Shown: piece after piece, positions 8,568 through 17,493 of the stretch
Position numbering within the stretch: the first letter of the stretch is position 1
How the letters are laid out: every line of letters begins with the position of its first letter
IMG/VR virus record: IMGVR_UViG_3300034283_000030
Span: 1-31,090 of that record
From: a virus
Direction: 5' to 3' (one strand)
Length of the DNA stretch: 31,090 nt
Translations under genes and position numbers: made by a program
Notes under the pieces: generated by a model
The model's input: the letters and a program-made list of their open reading frames with translations, nothing else
Databases searched by the model: none
What the model was told of the DNA's origin: nothing

Positions 8568-9987
8568 AACCGGATAACGACCTATACGCACCGAGCGCAC
8601 CTAAGCCGGTACCAAGTACCTGAGAAGCCATAGATGGGTTCTGGCCATACGTAATGTTGGTCGTGTTAAGACCTACAGGCAGACCGCGTAGCAGATTGCT
8701 CATATACCCCAACTGCTCGATAGGATAGTCACGTTGACGCAGGAAGTCAGCATAATACTGGTCGAGCCGCTGCTGTTCCATAGCCTGTGCTTGTGATGCC
8801 GCCGTAGTCTGCGCACCAAGCCGCTGCAAGTCAGCCTGCTGCTGATACTGACCGAGGTTACCAAGGGTCTGCGCCATCTGCCCAGTCTGCCCGAAGGCAG
8901 CCAGTTGGTTCTGCGCACCAAACTGGTTCGATTGTTCCGCGAGGCGCTGCGCTTCAAGCGCCGCCTGCTGGTTAGCAAGCAAGCCCTGCATACCTGTCTG
9001 AGTGCCCAACTGCTGTGTACCAAGAGCCGCCTGTAGATTGCTTTGGCCCACTTGTAACCGTGATTGTTGGTTAGCGAGGGCTGCACGAAGTGCTTGGTCG
9101 GCGTTCATACCCTGTGTCTGCAGCTGTGCTGCGAGGTTCTGTACGTTAGCCTGCGAAGCAGCGTCCAAGTTAGCAAGTGCTGAGCGTAGTCCGGTCTCAG
9201 TGCCCAACTGCTGCACACCGAGTTTAGACTGCAGGTTAGCCTGTTCCGCAGCCTGCCGAGCTTGTTGCTCAGTGTTAAACTGCTGCATGGCAGCACCATA
9301 TGCACTCTGCATACCTTGCGCTTCGATATCGCCCATCTGTTGTCCAAGGGCACGTTCGCGTTCTGTGGCAGCGAGAAGTTGGCGGGCACCGCCATAAGTA
9401 CCCTGACGCGCAGCGCCGAGGTCTTGAGCTAACTGCCCCTTGCGGGCGTCAGTAACTGCTTCGCGCTTTTGTACGTCAAGCACATTGCGCATATATGGCG
9501 ACATATACCGCTCAGTCATACCCTGTTGGGTTACGCTGTCTGGGGCAGCCATCTGATATGCAGTGAGTTCTGGTTTAAACTGCGTCTGGGCAGCCTGCAT
9601 CTGCGGAGCATTATATTTACCCGCTACGACATCCCCAGCGTCTTGCATCCGGTACTGCTGCAGTTCAGGCAACCCGACTTGTTGCGCAGTAAACTGAGCA
9701 GGTGTGTAATTAGCAGCGCGAAGCGAACCCTGACCGGCAAGTGCAGCAAGCCCCGAAGCGTCTGCAAACTGCTTGGGCGCTGTCATGTCGAGGTAGTTCT
9801 GCTGGATTTGTTCCTGAGCAGGCGTAAAGCCAGCGATCCGCTCGTACTTATACGGGGAATAGCCTTCGTTAGACCACGCCTGCGTACGCTGCATCACATT
9901 CTCAAAATACGGTCTTGCGTATTCCGGTATGGTGTTTGTAGTCGTGTTTACAGTCTGTTGAGTTGGTGTACTAGAACCGCCAGCCAT
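8566..9987 (-). CDS. Gln-rich coiled-coil virion protein (473 aa)
   Basis: Residues 160-215 (MSPYMRNVLDVQKREAV, then a GAARQGTYGGARQLLA-like segment) form a conserved-looking core that I associate with a family of uncharacterised phage virion proteins. Residues 210-415 are extremely rich in Gln, Ala and Leu, with an internal duplication: LGVQQLGTETG near 256 and LGTQQLGTQTG near 322. That composition suits an extended or oligomeric helical protein. The start follows AGGAG. It lies directly after the GNAT-like gene, as T7 gene 14 follows gene 13. A role in internal core or DNA ejection is inferred from position. Confidence 0.8.
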   Translation of the reverse strand: MAGGSSTPTQQTVNTTTNTIPEYARPYFENVMQRTQAWSNEGYSPYKYERIAGFTPAQEQIQQNYLDMTAPKQFADASGLAALAGQGSLRAANYTPAQFTAQQVGLPELQQYRMQDAGDVVAGKYNAPQMQAAQTQFKPELTAYQMAAPDSVTQQGMTERYMSPYMRNVLDVQKREAVTDARKGQLAQDLGAARQGTYGGARQLLAATERERALGQQMGDIEAQGMQSAYGAAMQQFNTEQQARQAAEQANLQSKLGVQQLGTETGLRSALANLDAASQANVQNLAAQLQTQGMNADQALRAALANQQSRLQVGQSNLQAALGTQQLGTQTGMQGLLANQQAALEAQRLAEQSNQFGAQNQLAAFGQTGQMAQTLGNLGQYQQQADLQRLGAQTTAASQAQAMEQQRLDQYYADFLRQRDYPIEQLGYMSNLLRGLPVGLNTTNITYGQNPSMASQVLGTGLGALGAYRSLSG

Positions 9988-9990
9988 AAC

Positions 9991-10422
9991 TTACTCCTGT
10001 ATATCCAATGGTAGCTCGAATGACTGTAGGGCAGACTTGTACCCCTCATCCCGAAACACCCGTTCCCAACCTACACGCCCGTGCGCTTCTATCGCGTCAC
10101 ACTTATTGTCCTTAGCCCATTTACGGAGCATGTCCAACATAGGCTTTTTCCATGTTGGGCTTTCCTTACCGCCGCACATCTCTAAGGAGAGGTAGCGCTT
10201 ACGCGGATAGTCTATGAACCGAGTTATTACGGCACCCTTTATATCATCACCGTCAAAAGCAATCCATAGCGGATAATCATATTCTAGTATGAGACCTAGT
10301 ACGTCTTCGGTCTCATATTTACCTCGGCTGTGGGCAACGGCATCTCGCACATACTGCTCTACCTGTGGCCATATGTTAGGCACAAGCTCTTTGGGCACAG
10401 CAGATATCAGGACTTCACTCAT
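9991..10422 (-). CDS. GNAT-fold acetyltransferase-like protein (143 aa)
   Basis: Residues 50-85 alternate strands and turns (PLWIAFDGDDIKGAVITRF, then YLSLEMCGG). A helix (95-107) and AHGRVGWERVFRDEGYK (113-129) follow. This matches the second half of a GNAT domain, where the last motif resembles the E-x-x-R-x-G-W segment of acetyltransferase-like phage proteins. Its length is close to that of T7 gp13, and it likewise precedes a run of large internal proteins. Start and previous stop overlap as ATGA, implying translational coupling. No substrate can be inferred, and it may be a non-catalytic assembly factor. Confidence 0.65.
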   Translation of the reverse strand: MSEVLISAVPKELVPNIWPQVEQYVRDAVAHSRGKYETEDVLGLILEYDYPLWIAFDGDDIKGAVITRFIDYPRKRYLSLEMCGGKESPTWKKPMLDMLRKWAKDNKCDAIEAHGRVGWERVFRDEGYKSALQSFELPLDIQE

Positions 10423-12893
10423 GCGAGTCCCTTAGCAAGTTTTGTATCTTGCCCGCGTCCAGCGCGCTTACGTGCTTTGTGGGCCTTTTCCATCATAGCA
10501 TAGAGCTTCTGCGTGCCGCGCTTCGCGCTGCCACCACCAAGGCGCTTTACAGCTTTGGGTTGGAAGATAACTTCGTCGCGGGCTACGCGTGCTTCTTGTT
10601 TGCCACCGATCCGTGCGGGGACAGAGTCGCTTACCCCATCACCACCACCGCGTACTGGCTGACCGCCTAGGCGTTGAAGGAGTTCAATACCAGCGTTGCT
10701 GCTACCGTTACCGAGTTCAGAAACCGTGCGGGCATCAACTACAAAGGCTCCGTTATGCATGTTTACCGGTCCGCCTGCAGCAAGTTCTGGGTTGTTAGGC
10801 ATCCCAAACTCTGCATTGCTGCTGCCGCCGCCACCGCCATATTGCTTAGCGAGCGCATCAAAGAACGCATCTGTGCCGATAAGTGATGCTAGGTTAGCAT
10901 TTGGATTAGTCTGCACTGCACCTGCGGAAGACCCAAAGCCGAAGTCCATCTCGCCGCCTACGTTTCCGGTATCCATAACGGTACCTGCATTCGGGTTAGG
11001 TTGCCGGTTAGCCTGCTGGTTATAGATGTTCATGTACGGACTGTTTAGGTCAAAGCCTGCAAGCCCATCAAAACCTGTATAACCCCTATTGCTAGCGGGT
11101 CCCGCTGTGTTGGCAGGTCCTGCTGTGCTGGTAGTTTTAGGCAGACCAAAATCTAATTCCCCACCAGTACCGGGAGTTGTTGGGGCAGGTGTCGTAGTAG
11201 AAGGCGTAGTGGTACCAGCGGCAGCGGCAGCGGCAGCGGCAGCACGGGCCGCAGCATTAGCTTGTGCGGCAGCACGGATACGCTCAGAAGGCGAACCACC
11301 AGCATAAGTACGTGAAGCAGTGACCGCACCGGGTGACGTTTGGTAACGTGCAGTAGCTTCTGGTAGCTTTGCAAACAGTTCCGAACCCATTGTATATGGG
11401 TCGCGCTTTTCAGTGACGAAGTCATCCTTCTGCGTGAACTTTGGCGTGTACAGGTCTTTAAGCGTCTGTACACCGGGACTATCGTATGTAGCACCGGGTA
11501 TATCTGGACGGTCGGTAAGTGTCGCACCTGTACCGGTACCCGGAGTTACACCACCCATGGTTGGGTCGATGGTCGTCTTAAGTGTATCGGTTACCGTGAC
11601 TTTGTCTTCGGGGGGCTTAACACCGCCTCCGCCGCCGGTATCTGTAATAGGGAAAAATACTCGAGGTTTATCGTCTATAACCGTTGGAGCAGCAGGGGGT
11701 TTAGCCCGCGCAATCAGGTCGTCAAGCGCTGCTATATCGTTGTTAAATAACGTCTGAAACTGACCACGGTGTAGTTTTTGGTTGCCGAGAGCGCCTTGCA
11801 GCCCACTTGTTATCGTCTTTGCAAAATCAGTATCAGCCGCTCCCGCTGCCTTCAGCGCTGCTAGCTTCGCATCAAACGTCTTCGCATAGTCGCTACGGTC
11901 AAACCCAAGGTCGTCAAGTGGGTTATCGGGGTTATCAATAGGACCACCCTCTGCATAGCCACGGCGCTCGCCTGTGGCAGTTAAGAAACCAACTGGGTTG
12001 ACTTCGTCGAAGAACTGGATTTCACCTTCGCCTTCAACCCTAGGGTCAAACTTGCGCGGTATTGTGCGGTACGGACCTTCGTACTTGAACTGATAACCCT
12101 CTTCGTCGGGATTGTAAGGTTTGTATGTAGGCTGCGAGGCATCCGAAATACCACTTAGTACACCCATACCCGCAATCATCGGAGCGTTCTTAGCAATAAT
12201 ACCGGGAGTACCGGCAGGTAGCCCTGCCTTTGCAGCAGCACCGAAGTTTTGAGCAAGGCCAGCAAGACCGGTTTTAGTTGCTGTAGTACCAGCAGTGTTG
12301 GCCAGCATACTGTCCGCCGCAAGGTCACGCGCAAAGTTAGCAGATGATCCAAAACCCCCAGCGGTCGATCCCGCTGCTGTTGACGCTAGTTTAGTTCCAG
12401 TAGCCGCAGGTGCAAGACCACCAGCAAGCGAAGCGCCGCCATACGCTTGGAGACCGGCCATCAGACCTTTCGAGAGGCTACCTGTTTTAGCGACAGAGCC
12501 AGCAGCAACAAGGCCAGCAGCAGCAAGGGGGCCGACACCGGGTATAAAGTTAAGTCCGATACCGAGGAGTGTAGGTAACAGCTTCTTGAGGAAGCCAGCT
12601 TCAGGAAGGCCAGTCTCCGGGTTAATAGTAAGTGAGCCACCATGCGCCATAGCTAGGCCTTGGAGGCTGTTAACCTCGCCGGGTGTCATATGGACAAGCA
12701 TAGAGTCGTCACCACGACCGTAGCTCTGAAGCTCCTTCGCCATAGGATTAGCAGTCACAGAGAGACCACCCTGCGCAGGGAGACCACCAGACATACCCGG
12801 AACTTGCTGACCAAGTACAGGAGGATTACCCATAGTAGGCCTCATGCCACCTACCGGTGTATATGTTGGCGGAGCCGTTTGTACGTCCATCAT
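10419..12893 (-). CDS. Large Gly/Ala-rich virion protein (824 aa) with recurring D/E-x-V/LG motifs
   Basis: The N-terminal part has VHMTPGEVNSLQGLAMAHGG (67-86), then LTINPETGLPEAGFLKKLLP and a hydrophobic Gly/Ala segment (about 104-175) that could cross or disturb a membrane. The middle is low complexity, with poly-Ala near 545-560 and Thr/Pro linkers. The C-terminal 119 residues contain AAGGPVNMHNGAFVVDA, then SDSVPARI, then ARVARDEVIFQPKAVKRLGG, ending in a Lys/Arg-rich tail. Similar short motifs recur in virion proteins of aquatic phages, but no function is established. It follows AGGA and precedes the GNAT-like gene. I infer an internal or tail-associated virion protein. Confidence 0.75.
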   Translation of the reverse strand: MMDVQTAPPTYTPVGGMRPTMGNPPVLGQQVPGMSGGLPAQGGLSVTANPMAKELQSYGRGDDSMLVHMTPGEVNSLQGLAMAHGGSLTINPETGLPEAGFLKKLLPTLLGIGLNFIPGVGPLAAAGLVAAGSVAKTGSLSKGLMAGLQAYGGASLAGGLAPAATGTKLASTAAGSTAGGFGSSANFARDLAADSMLANTAGTTATKTGLAGLAQNFGAAAKAGLPAGTPGIIAKNAPMIAGMGVLSGISDASQPTYKPYNPDEEGYQFKYEGPYRTIPRKFDPRVEGEGEIQFFDEVNPVGFLTATGERRGYAEGGPIDNPDNPLDDLGFDRSDYAKTFDAKLAALKAAGAADTDFAKTITSGLQGALGNQKLHRGQFQTLFNNDIAALDDLIARAKPPAAPTVIDDKPRVFFPITDTGGGGGVKPPEDKVTVTDTLKTTIDPTMGGVTPGTGTGATLTDRPDIPGATYDSPGVQTLKDLYTPKFTQKDDFVTEKRDPYTMGSELFAKLPEATARYQTSPGAVTASRTYAGGSPSERIRAAAQANAAARAAAAAAAAAGTTTPSTTTPAPTTPGTGGELDFGLPKTTSTAGPANTAGPASNRGYTGFDGLAGFDLNSPYMNIYNQQANRQPNPNAGTVMDTGNVGGEMDFGFGSSAGAVQTNPNANLASLIGTDAFFDALAKQYGGGGGSSNAEFGMPNNPELAAGGPVNMHNGAFVVDARTVSELGNGSSNAGIELLQRLGGQPVRGGGDGVSDSVPARIGGKQEARVARDEVIFQPKAVKRLGGGSAKRGTQKLYAMMEKAHKARKRAGRGQDTKLAKGLA
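11217..11243 (-). repeat. Hexamer tandem repeat encoding poly-Ala
   Basis: Four copies of AGCGGC plus AGC (plus-strand reading) give a 27-base low-complexity tract. It codes for an alanine run in the linker of the 824-aa protein and is prone to slippage. Confidence 0.85.
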
Positions 12894-12931
12894 GCTAATT
12901 CCTACCTTATCCCGTCGCTTATAGCATCAAC

Positions 12932-13237
12932 TCAAACAGAAGTCACGGTCTGCCATGCAGACCCATTATAAACACATAACTTACCTAATGTCGTATCAAA
13001 TACCACCCACCCAGCGCTAGGGGTAAGCGCATTTTTTTCAGTGGTAGTTACGTTCTTTGTAGCAAATATCCCGCCTACAAACTCATCGGCTGTGTATTTT
13101 TGCGCGTTGTTCGGTGTGCGCGAGTCAAGCTGTGAGAAGTACGTCTCTATTACGCGGATAACCTGCCGCAAATACTGCGGGTCGTATTCTGCCGGTGGGT
13201 TAGGCAGAGGGGAAGCGCGGAACTTATCGAGTGCCAT
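12932..13237 (-). CDS. Small conserved tail-associated protein (101 aa)
   Basis: The N-terminus is a short extended stretch (FRASPLPNPPAEYDP). A helix with QYLRQVIRVIETYFSQLDSR (24-43) follows, and the C-terminal half (GWVVFDTTLGKLCVYNGSAW) looks like the small beta-hairpin used in fibre proteins. The start shares bases with the stop of the 635-aa gene (TAATG), so the two are probably made in a fixed ratio. I do not recognise a characterised homologue. A tail or fibre attachment role is inferred from the neighbours. Confidence 0.75.
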   Translation of the reverse strand: MALDKFRASPLPNPPAEYDPQYLRQVIRVIETYFSQLDSRTPNNAQKYTADEFVGGIFATKNVTTTEKNALTPSAGWVVFDTTLGKLCVYNGSAWQTVTSV

Positions 13238-15144
13238 TAGCGACGTCCATCAGGGCGAGCATCCAAGCGCGGTGCGCCTAACTGCCACTGCACCCCAAGT
13301 TGATTGGAACTAATTTTTATCGCCATCTGGCGCGCACGTGCACGAACAAAGACCTGATCTGTATACTGGTTCACCGACGATGTTATTACGCGCTGGGCAT
13401 CCGCAGGGTCGATAGAGACCGGAGCACCGGGGAAATTGCGTGGGCGTACAGTAAGTGTTACTTCGGCAGCCGTAGCGGTAGAAGTCGCAAAGCTAATGTC
13501 TGGCAGTATACGCCGAGTAAGCATGAACTGATCGCCGTCATCGAGGTCAAAGTCAGACGACTGGATGTAGCTAACCATTGCGATGTCGTCGTCATTAATG
13601 CCGTTCTCATGGTCATAGAGAGACCCAACCGAAGTACCGCCCGGAGTATTTGCACCTTGTGGGTAGTAGCGTACAGCGGTGTCGAGCCATGCCGTACGGT
13701 CAATCGTGCCGTAATACCAGATACGCTCCAGATGGTTATAAACCACATAGGCATTATTGTAGTCCGAGTCTGCGGTGGGGTAGAACCACCAGACTTCGTT
13801 CCACTGCTCATTGGTGCCGCATACTACTTGGTCGGACTGGTTGAGGTTGAAGTTATTAAACACGTGGTTACGCAAGGTGCAGGGTAGCGTCTCGACGCGA
13901 CCGGTATAGGCATAGAACTTATCCTGCCCCATCCAGTAGGTAATGTTAGCCGCCGAAGCCACTGCTCGTGACGACATAATCGAGATGGTATCTGCATATT
14001 CCTGTAAGCCGAACACGTCTGTCGTACCTAAAAACTGCAGTGTGTACAGGTGGCTGTCGGTCCAGACTAAGATTTCCTGTCGTGTAGGAAGAGCGCGGAC
14101 GATGCGTGAACCACGAGAAACACGTAGGAAGCCAGCGGTATTAGTAACTGTAGGGGTCCAGTCACCCGGCGTATCTTGGTCAGCCCAGCGGATCAACAAC
14201 GGGTCAAAATCATCTGGGTCGGTAGACCCGAACGGCACAGCACCAAAGGCAATGATGTGCTTATCCTGCTGGGATACCAGCAACTGCATAATCTTAACGG
14301 GAACCGACGCTGCCGTAAATCCTTTAGCAGTCGCATAAGCTGACAGGCTAATAGCCCGAGTACCCAATGCATTCTGTGGGTCAGTTGTTACGCCGCGCTC
14401 CCACCAGTAACCTTCACCGTTACGGATATTCATCACGAGGTCGTTGTCGAAGTTGTCAAACCACCAGTCGCGCTGCGGCAATACTATCGGTTGGTCAGCA
14501 CCTAGACCCCAAGCGTTACGACCCCATGTGCCCACACCCCAACCATAACCGTATACGGTAATTGCGTTACCGGGGTTAATCTCCATCTGCACGACAATAG
14601 CAGTGCCGCCCCCACCAGTAACAGTAGATGTCGCAGCGGTAGCTACTTCGATAGTGAACGAGAAACCGCTGATAACTGAGGTGATGCGATGGTTGGCATT
14701 AAGTTCCGAAGCGGGGATACCGCCTACGGCCCCCGAAACACCTGAAATCTGCACGTAAGCACCAGCTACAGCATTGGTTGCAGTAACCGTAGTAATCGTA
14801 ACCGTGCGTGAACCATTGGTTGTGTAGACGCAGTTGTCCGAGTTTGTGGTGCTAATTGTCGTACGGATGGGTGTGATATCGTAGAAGTAGCCGCCGACCT
14901 CGATGTACACTTTTTCGTTAGTGCCTACAGCAAGGAAGTCATCTGTGAACGTAGTGACCCAGTTCCACATCTGACGGCAAGTACCAATAAACGTACGGGG
15001 AGTAGCCTTAACCCACCCACCTAGCTTCTCAGGGTAACCTGAGCGGAACCTGATCTTGTCGCACTCATACCAGCCGCCCTCGTTGGAGTAGTCGGTCTGG
15101 TCGCGGTTTACACCGGGTTTGAACTGGAGCTTGATAAAGGCCAT
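13237..15144 (-). CDS. Tail hub / nozzle-like beta-propeller protein (635 aa), inferred P22 gp10-like
   Basis: The N-terminus (FKPGVNRDQTDYSNEGGWY, then CDKIRFRSGYPEKLGGW) and the following all-beta sequence rich in Trp/Tyr strands resemble P22 gp10-type tail proteins and the nozzle protein of phage SU10. Examples are WADQDTPGDW, ILVWTDSHLYTLQFLG, ITYWMGQDKFYAYTGR and EVWWFYPTAD. Successive segments begin with strands that read as loading or sensor-like lines, as in a propeller. A Ser/Thr/Val-rich insert near 90-185 could be an Ig-like domain. The presence of two adaptor-like genes supports a P22/SU10-type tail. The assignment rests on pattern memory and context, not on a search. Confidence 0.65.
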   Translation of the reverse strand: MAFIKLQFKPGVNRDQTDYSNEGGWYECDKIRFRSGYPEKLGGWVKATPRTFIGTCRQMWNWVTTFTDDFLAVGTNEKVYIEVGGYFYDITPIRTTISTTNSDNCVYTTNGSRTVTITTVTATNAVAGAYVQISGVSGAVGGIPASELNANHRITSVISGFSFTIEVATAATSTVTGGGGTAIVVQMEINPGNAITVYGYGWGVGTWGRNAWGLGADQPIVLPQRDWWFDNFDNDLVMNIRNGEGYWWERGVTTDPQNALGTRAISLSAYATAKGFTAASVPVKIMQLLVSQQDKHIIAFGAVPFGSTDPDDFDPLLIRWADQDTPGDWTPTVTNTAGFLRVSRGSRIVRALPTRQEILVWTDSHLYTLQFLGTTDVFGLQEYADTISIMSSRAVASAANITYWMGQDKFYAYTGRVETLPCTLRNHVFNNFNLNQSDQVVCGTNEQWNEVWWFYPTADSDYNNAYVVYNHLERIWYYGTIDRTAWLDTAVRYYPQGANTPGGTSVGSLYDHENGINDDDIAMVSYIQSSDFDLDDGDQFMLTRRILPDISFATSTATAAEVTLTVRPRNFPGAPVSIDPADAQRVITSSVNQYTDQVFVRARARQMAIKISSNQLGVQWQLGAPRLDARPDGRR

Positions 15145-15154
15145 GAGCGCTCCG

Positions 15155-15829
15155 CTATACGAGATATGTTATAGTTAATGAACCGCCGGGAGGGACGTTT
15201 ATTGTGTATGTAGTTCCGGGGATTACGGTTATATTGGTATACGTTGTGGTAGCGGGGGCGACCGCTGTACGGTAGGGTACGCTGCCTGTAAGTGTACCCC
15301 CAGCAAAACTTAAACTGAAAGCACTTGCGCTACTGCCGTTATTCCCAAGTACCCGGTAAGTAGCAACAACGTACCAACCGAAATCACCCCCAGACGTAAG
15401 CTGAGAATACAAAATATTCCCCGACGATGGGTGACTCCCACGTTGCACTTTTGCAGCCGTATTACCTACAATCCAGAATGATGGCCCATAAGTAATATTG
15501 CTGTAATTATCAGCAGAGTCTACAAAATATTGAGGGCTCGGTAACGCGATAAAGTTAGTTCCTACGTTACCCGAGATAATAGACACGATGTTATTTGCCG
15601 CCGCATCGAGCGTACCCCACTGCGCATAAGGTGCATTGGGTTGTGGAACTCCCGCAAAAGAAGCGTAGGCGTATCCCGTTTCACCGAACGTCTCGGAGTC
15701 AGCTGTAGCAGCGCCTCCGTACCCAGATGCAACCTCTATACGCGAAGTAGGCGAGACCCACGACGTGGTAGAAGTGAACGTCTCACTAACGGATTTACGC
15801 GCTCCGGCACCTTTTGTAGCCGCAAACAC
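15155..15829 (-). CDS. Fibre/adhesin-like protein (224 aa), GTG start
   Basis: It starts with GTG overlapping the previous stop (TAGTG), so it probably relies on re-initiation. The N-terminus FTSTTSWVSPTSRIEV and the C-terminus NITVIPGTTYTINVPPGG match the two conserved ends of the glycine-rich adhesin encoded at 20375-19530, which has FSWVAPAGVTSV and NITVTPGTSYTVQVGAGG. Here the space between is not poly-Gly but an ordinary beta-rich domain containing SFWIVGNTAAKVQRG. I infer a tail-tip or fibre protein with the same frame and a different insert. Confidence 0.7.
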   Translation of the reverse strand: MFAATKGAGARKSVSETFTSTTSWVSPTSRIEVASGYGGAATADSETFGETGYAYASFAGVPQPNAPYAQWGTLDAAANNIVSIISGNVGTNFIALPSPQYFVDSADNYSNITYGPSFWIVGNTAAKVQRGSHPSSGNILYSQLTSGGDFGWYVVATYRVLGNNGSSASAFSLSFAGGTLTGSVPYRTAVAPATTTYTNITVIPGTTYTINVPPGGSLTITYLV

Positions 15830-16605
15830 TAGAAGTTCTGCCCGAAGATAGCTCCGTAGGTGTTGGTGCCATCTTGAATAAAAGTGAAAATGTCAATCTT
15901 ATTGTTAGTACTTGTAGGTGTCGGAGTTAGGTTTGAACTCCACTTAAGCGTCGATCCGCCCGCCCATGTCAGAGTGTGAGTGCCGCCATACTGCACCATG
16001 ATGACAAACGACTTACCCGCAACTGAGGCAGGTAATGTGATGGTGGTATTAGCATTAGTCGTGAAGCGCTGCACGGTGCCATTAGCTAGTGAAACAGTGA
16101 ACGAAGAACCCGCCGCAGGCGCAAACAGCGTCTCGACGTAGTTAGTCACCGTAGGGTTAGTCAGCGCTTGATCGACGATGGGCGAAGCAACAGTAAGGGA
16201 CGTCAGGTGAGTAGTCGTGGCTACTACGTTTGTGCCGTCGTTGTAGACCCACAGTGTCTTACCCGCTGGAACTGCGATACCTGTGCCGGTAGCATTCTTA
16301 ATTGTAATTGCATCAGCACAGTCGTTCTGTACGATGTAGACCTTTTCGATAGCAGGCACGATGAGGTTGCGAGCGCCACCAGTGGTCCCTGTGCAGCGTA
16401 GGCGCACGTTGCGCGCCGTCTGCGAAGCATTTGTATTAGTTAGCGCCAGCGTTACGTTACCACTGGAGAAGGTCACATCAGCAGAGCCAACGATAGCTTC
16501 CTCGATAGCCACACCAAGGTTGTCGTTCGTGACGTTACCCCACGTGGTATTGTTCTCACCTGTGGCCATTAGCTGAATTTTAAGATTGCTATAGGTACTT
16601 GGCAT
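15829..16605 (-). CDS. Tail fibre protein (258 aa)
   Basis: The N-terminus MPSTYSNLKIQLMATGENN is a familiar opening of fibre proteins in aquatic phages and probably anchors to the tail. Residues 30-130 are Thr/Ala/Val-rich beta repeats. The C-terminal ~95 residues (FTTNANTTITLPAS, then FVIMVQYGGTHTLTW, then IFTFIQDGTNTYG) form a beta domain that also ends the 190-aa fibre at 20952-20380. The pair therefore share a module. No receptor can be inferred. Confidence 0.75.
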   Translation of the reverse strand: MPSTYSNLKIQLMATGENNTTWGNVTNDNLGVAIEEAIVGSADVTFSSGNVTLALTNTNASQTARNVRLRCTGTTGGARNLIVPAIEKVYIVQNDCADAITIKNATGTGIAVPAGKTLWVYNDGTNVVATTTHLTSLTVASPIVDQALTNPTVTNYVETLFAPAAGSSFTVSLANGTVQRFTTNANTTITLPASVAGKSFVIMVQYGGTHTLTWAGGSTLKWSSNLTPTPTSTNNKIDIFTFIQDGTNTYGAIFGQNF

Positions 16606-16614
16606 GTTCAGTCC

Positions 16615-17253
16615 TTACGTGGGGATTTGCACCCAATTCGGTGTTTGGTTATCATTGATAATGCTCCACACTAAAGTGCTTTTAACTCGTGCTGCGGCTT
16701 GTACACCAACAACGTCTACATTACAAATACCCCCTGCAATAGGGGTTCCTACCTGACCGGTAGCGGTAACGCCCGACACAAATACGCGTTTAAACACCCC
16801 AGTGGAAACCGAGTTGAGTAGAGCGGAAGCTTGTAGGCCCGTTACGCTGGTAAGTACGCTACTCGAAACAATCACCGAACCTACCGCACCTGACGCAACC
16901 ACACCAGAAACCGGCACAGGCTTATTTACCGCTACATTAGCGGTACCTATAACACCTTCAGCAGATACTGAGGTAAGTGCAGTGGAAGCTAGCGCCCTTA
17001 TGGACACAGAACCAACAAGACCTTCTGCCGATACAGAAGATGCCACGGCGCTGTTATCGGCTACAACTGATACGGTACCGATAAGACCAGTACCAACGTC
17101 GTCGTTAGGGTCTACTGATATACCGCCGTCAGCAGCTACGCCTACACCATCGTCGATTACATTGAGCTCAAATCCGACTAACGTAACGACTACCGACTGC
17201 TTACCTGCAGCATCGGAAAAAGCCGTAGTGGCGAAAGGAGAGAAACCGAACAT
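16615..17253 (-). CDS. Beta-repeat virion protein (212 aa)
   Basis: After MFGFSPFATTAFSD the protein is a run of about seven imperfect repeats of roughly 22 residues, each resembling VSGVxAxGxVGxVxV, and it ends NDNQTPNWVQIPT. Almost no charged or aromatic residues occur in the repeats, which suits a fibrous or beta-solenoid stalk. A strong GGAGG site precedes the start. It lies between the lysis genes and fibre genes, so a tail or fibre component is the likeliest role. I do not recognise a named family. Confidence 0.7.
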   Translation of the reverse strand: MFGFSPFATTAFSDAAGKQSVVVTLVGFELNVIDDGVGVAADGGISVDPNDDVGTGLIGTVSVVADNSAVASSVSAEGLVGSVSIRALASTALTSVSAEGVIGTANVAVNKPVPVSGVVASGAVGSVIVSSSVLTSVTGLQASALLNSVSTGVFKRVFVSGVTATGQVGTPIAGGICNVDVVGVQAAARVKSTLVWSIINDNQTPNWVQIPT

Positions 17254-17297
17254 TATTTAGCCTCCCTCCTTCCTATAGTTAAGGGTTTAGGTTAGTC

Positions 17298-17480
17298 TTA
17301 GTTGCCTAGGTATTGCGAAGCAGCGGCAGCGACAGTAGCGATGGTGGCGAGGATACCAGCCAACTTAACTTTCCAACCCATCTTTGGCTTTTCGCCGTCC
17401 ATAGGAAGTATCTTACCTGCGGCTTTCTTGAGGATCGCCTTCTCGGCTTCTTTCTTCAGTGTGCTCTTAAAATCAACCAT
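17298..17480 (-). CDS. Small single-pass membrane protein (60 aa) next to endolysin
   Basis: I chose ATG at 17480 over the upstream ATG at 17501 because AAGGAGG (17493-17487) lies six bases before it and would fall inside the longer reading. The first 40 residues are Lys-rich and amphipathic (STLKKEAEKAILKKAAGKIL). Residues about 39-57 form one hydrophobic segment (LAGILATIATVAAAASQYL). Its place right after the endolysin suggests a lysis accessory such as a pinholin-like or antiholin-like protein, but sequence alone does not show this. Confidence 0.7.
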   Translation of the reverse strand: MVDFKSTLKKEAEKAILKKAAGKILPMDGEKPKMGWKVKLAGILATIATVAAAASQYLGN

Positions 17481-17486
17481 TGTAGT

Positions 17487-17493
17487 CCTCCTT
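17487..17493 (-). promoter_or_regulatory. Shine-Dalgarno overlapping endolysin stop
   Basis: AAGGAGG lies six bases before ATG 17480 and overlaps the TAA that ends the endolysin gene. It decides the start of the 60-aa membrane protein and couples the two genes. Confidence 0.75.
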
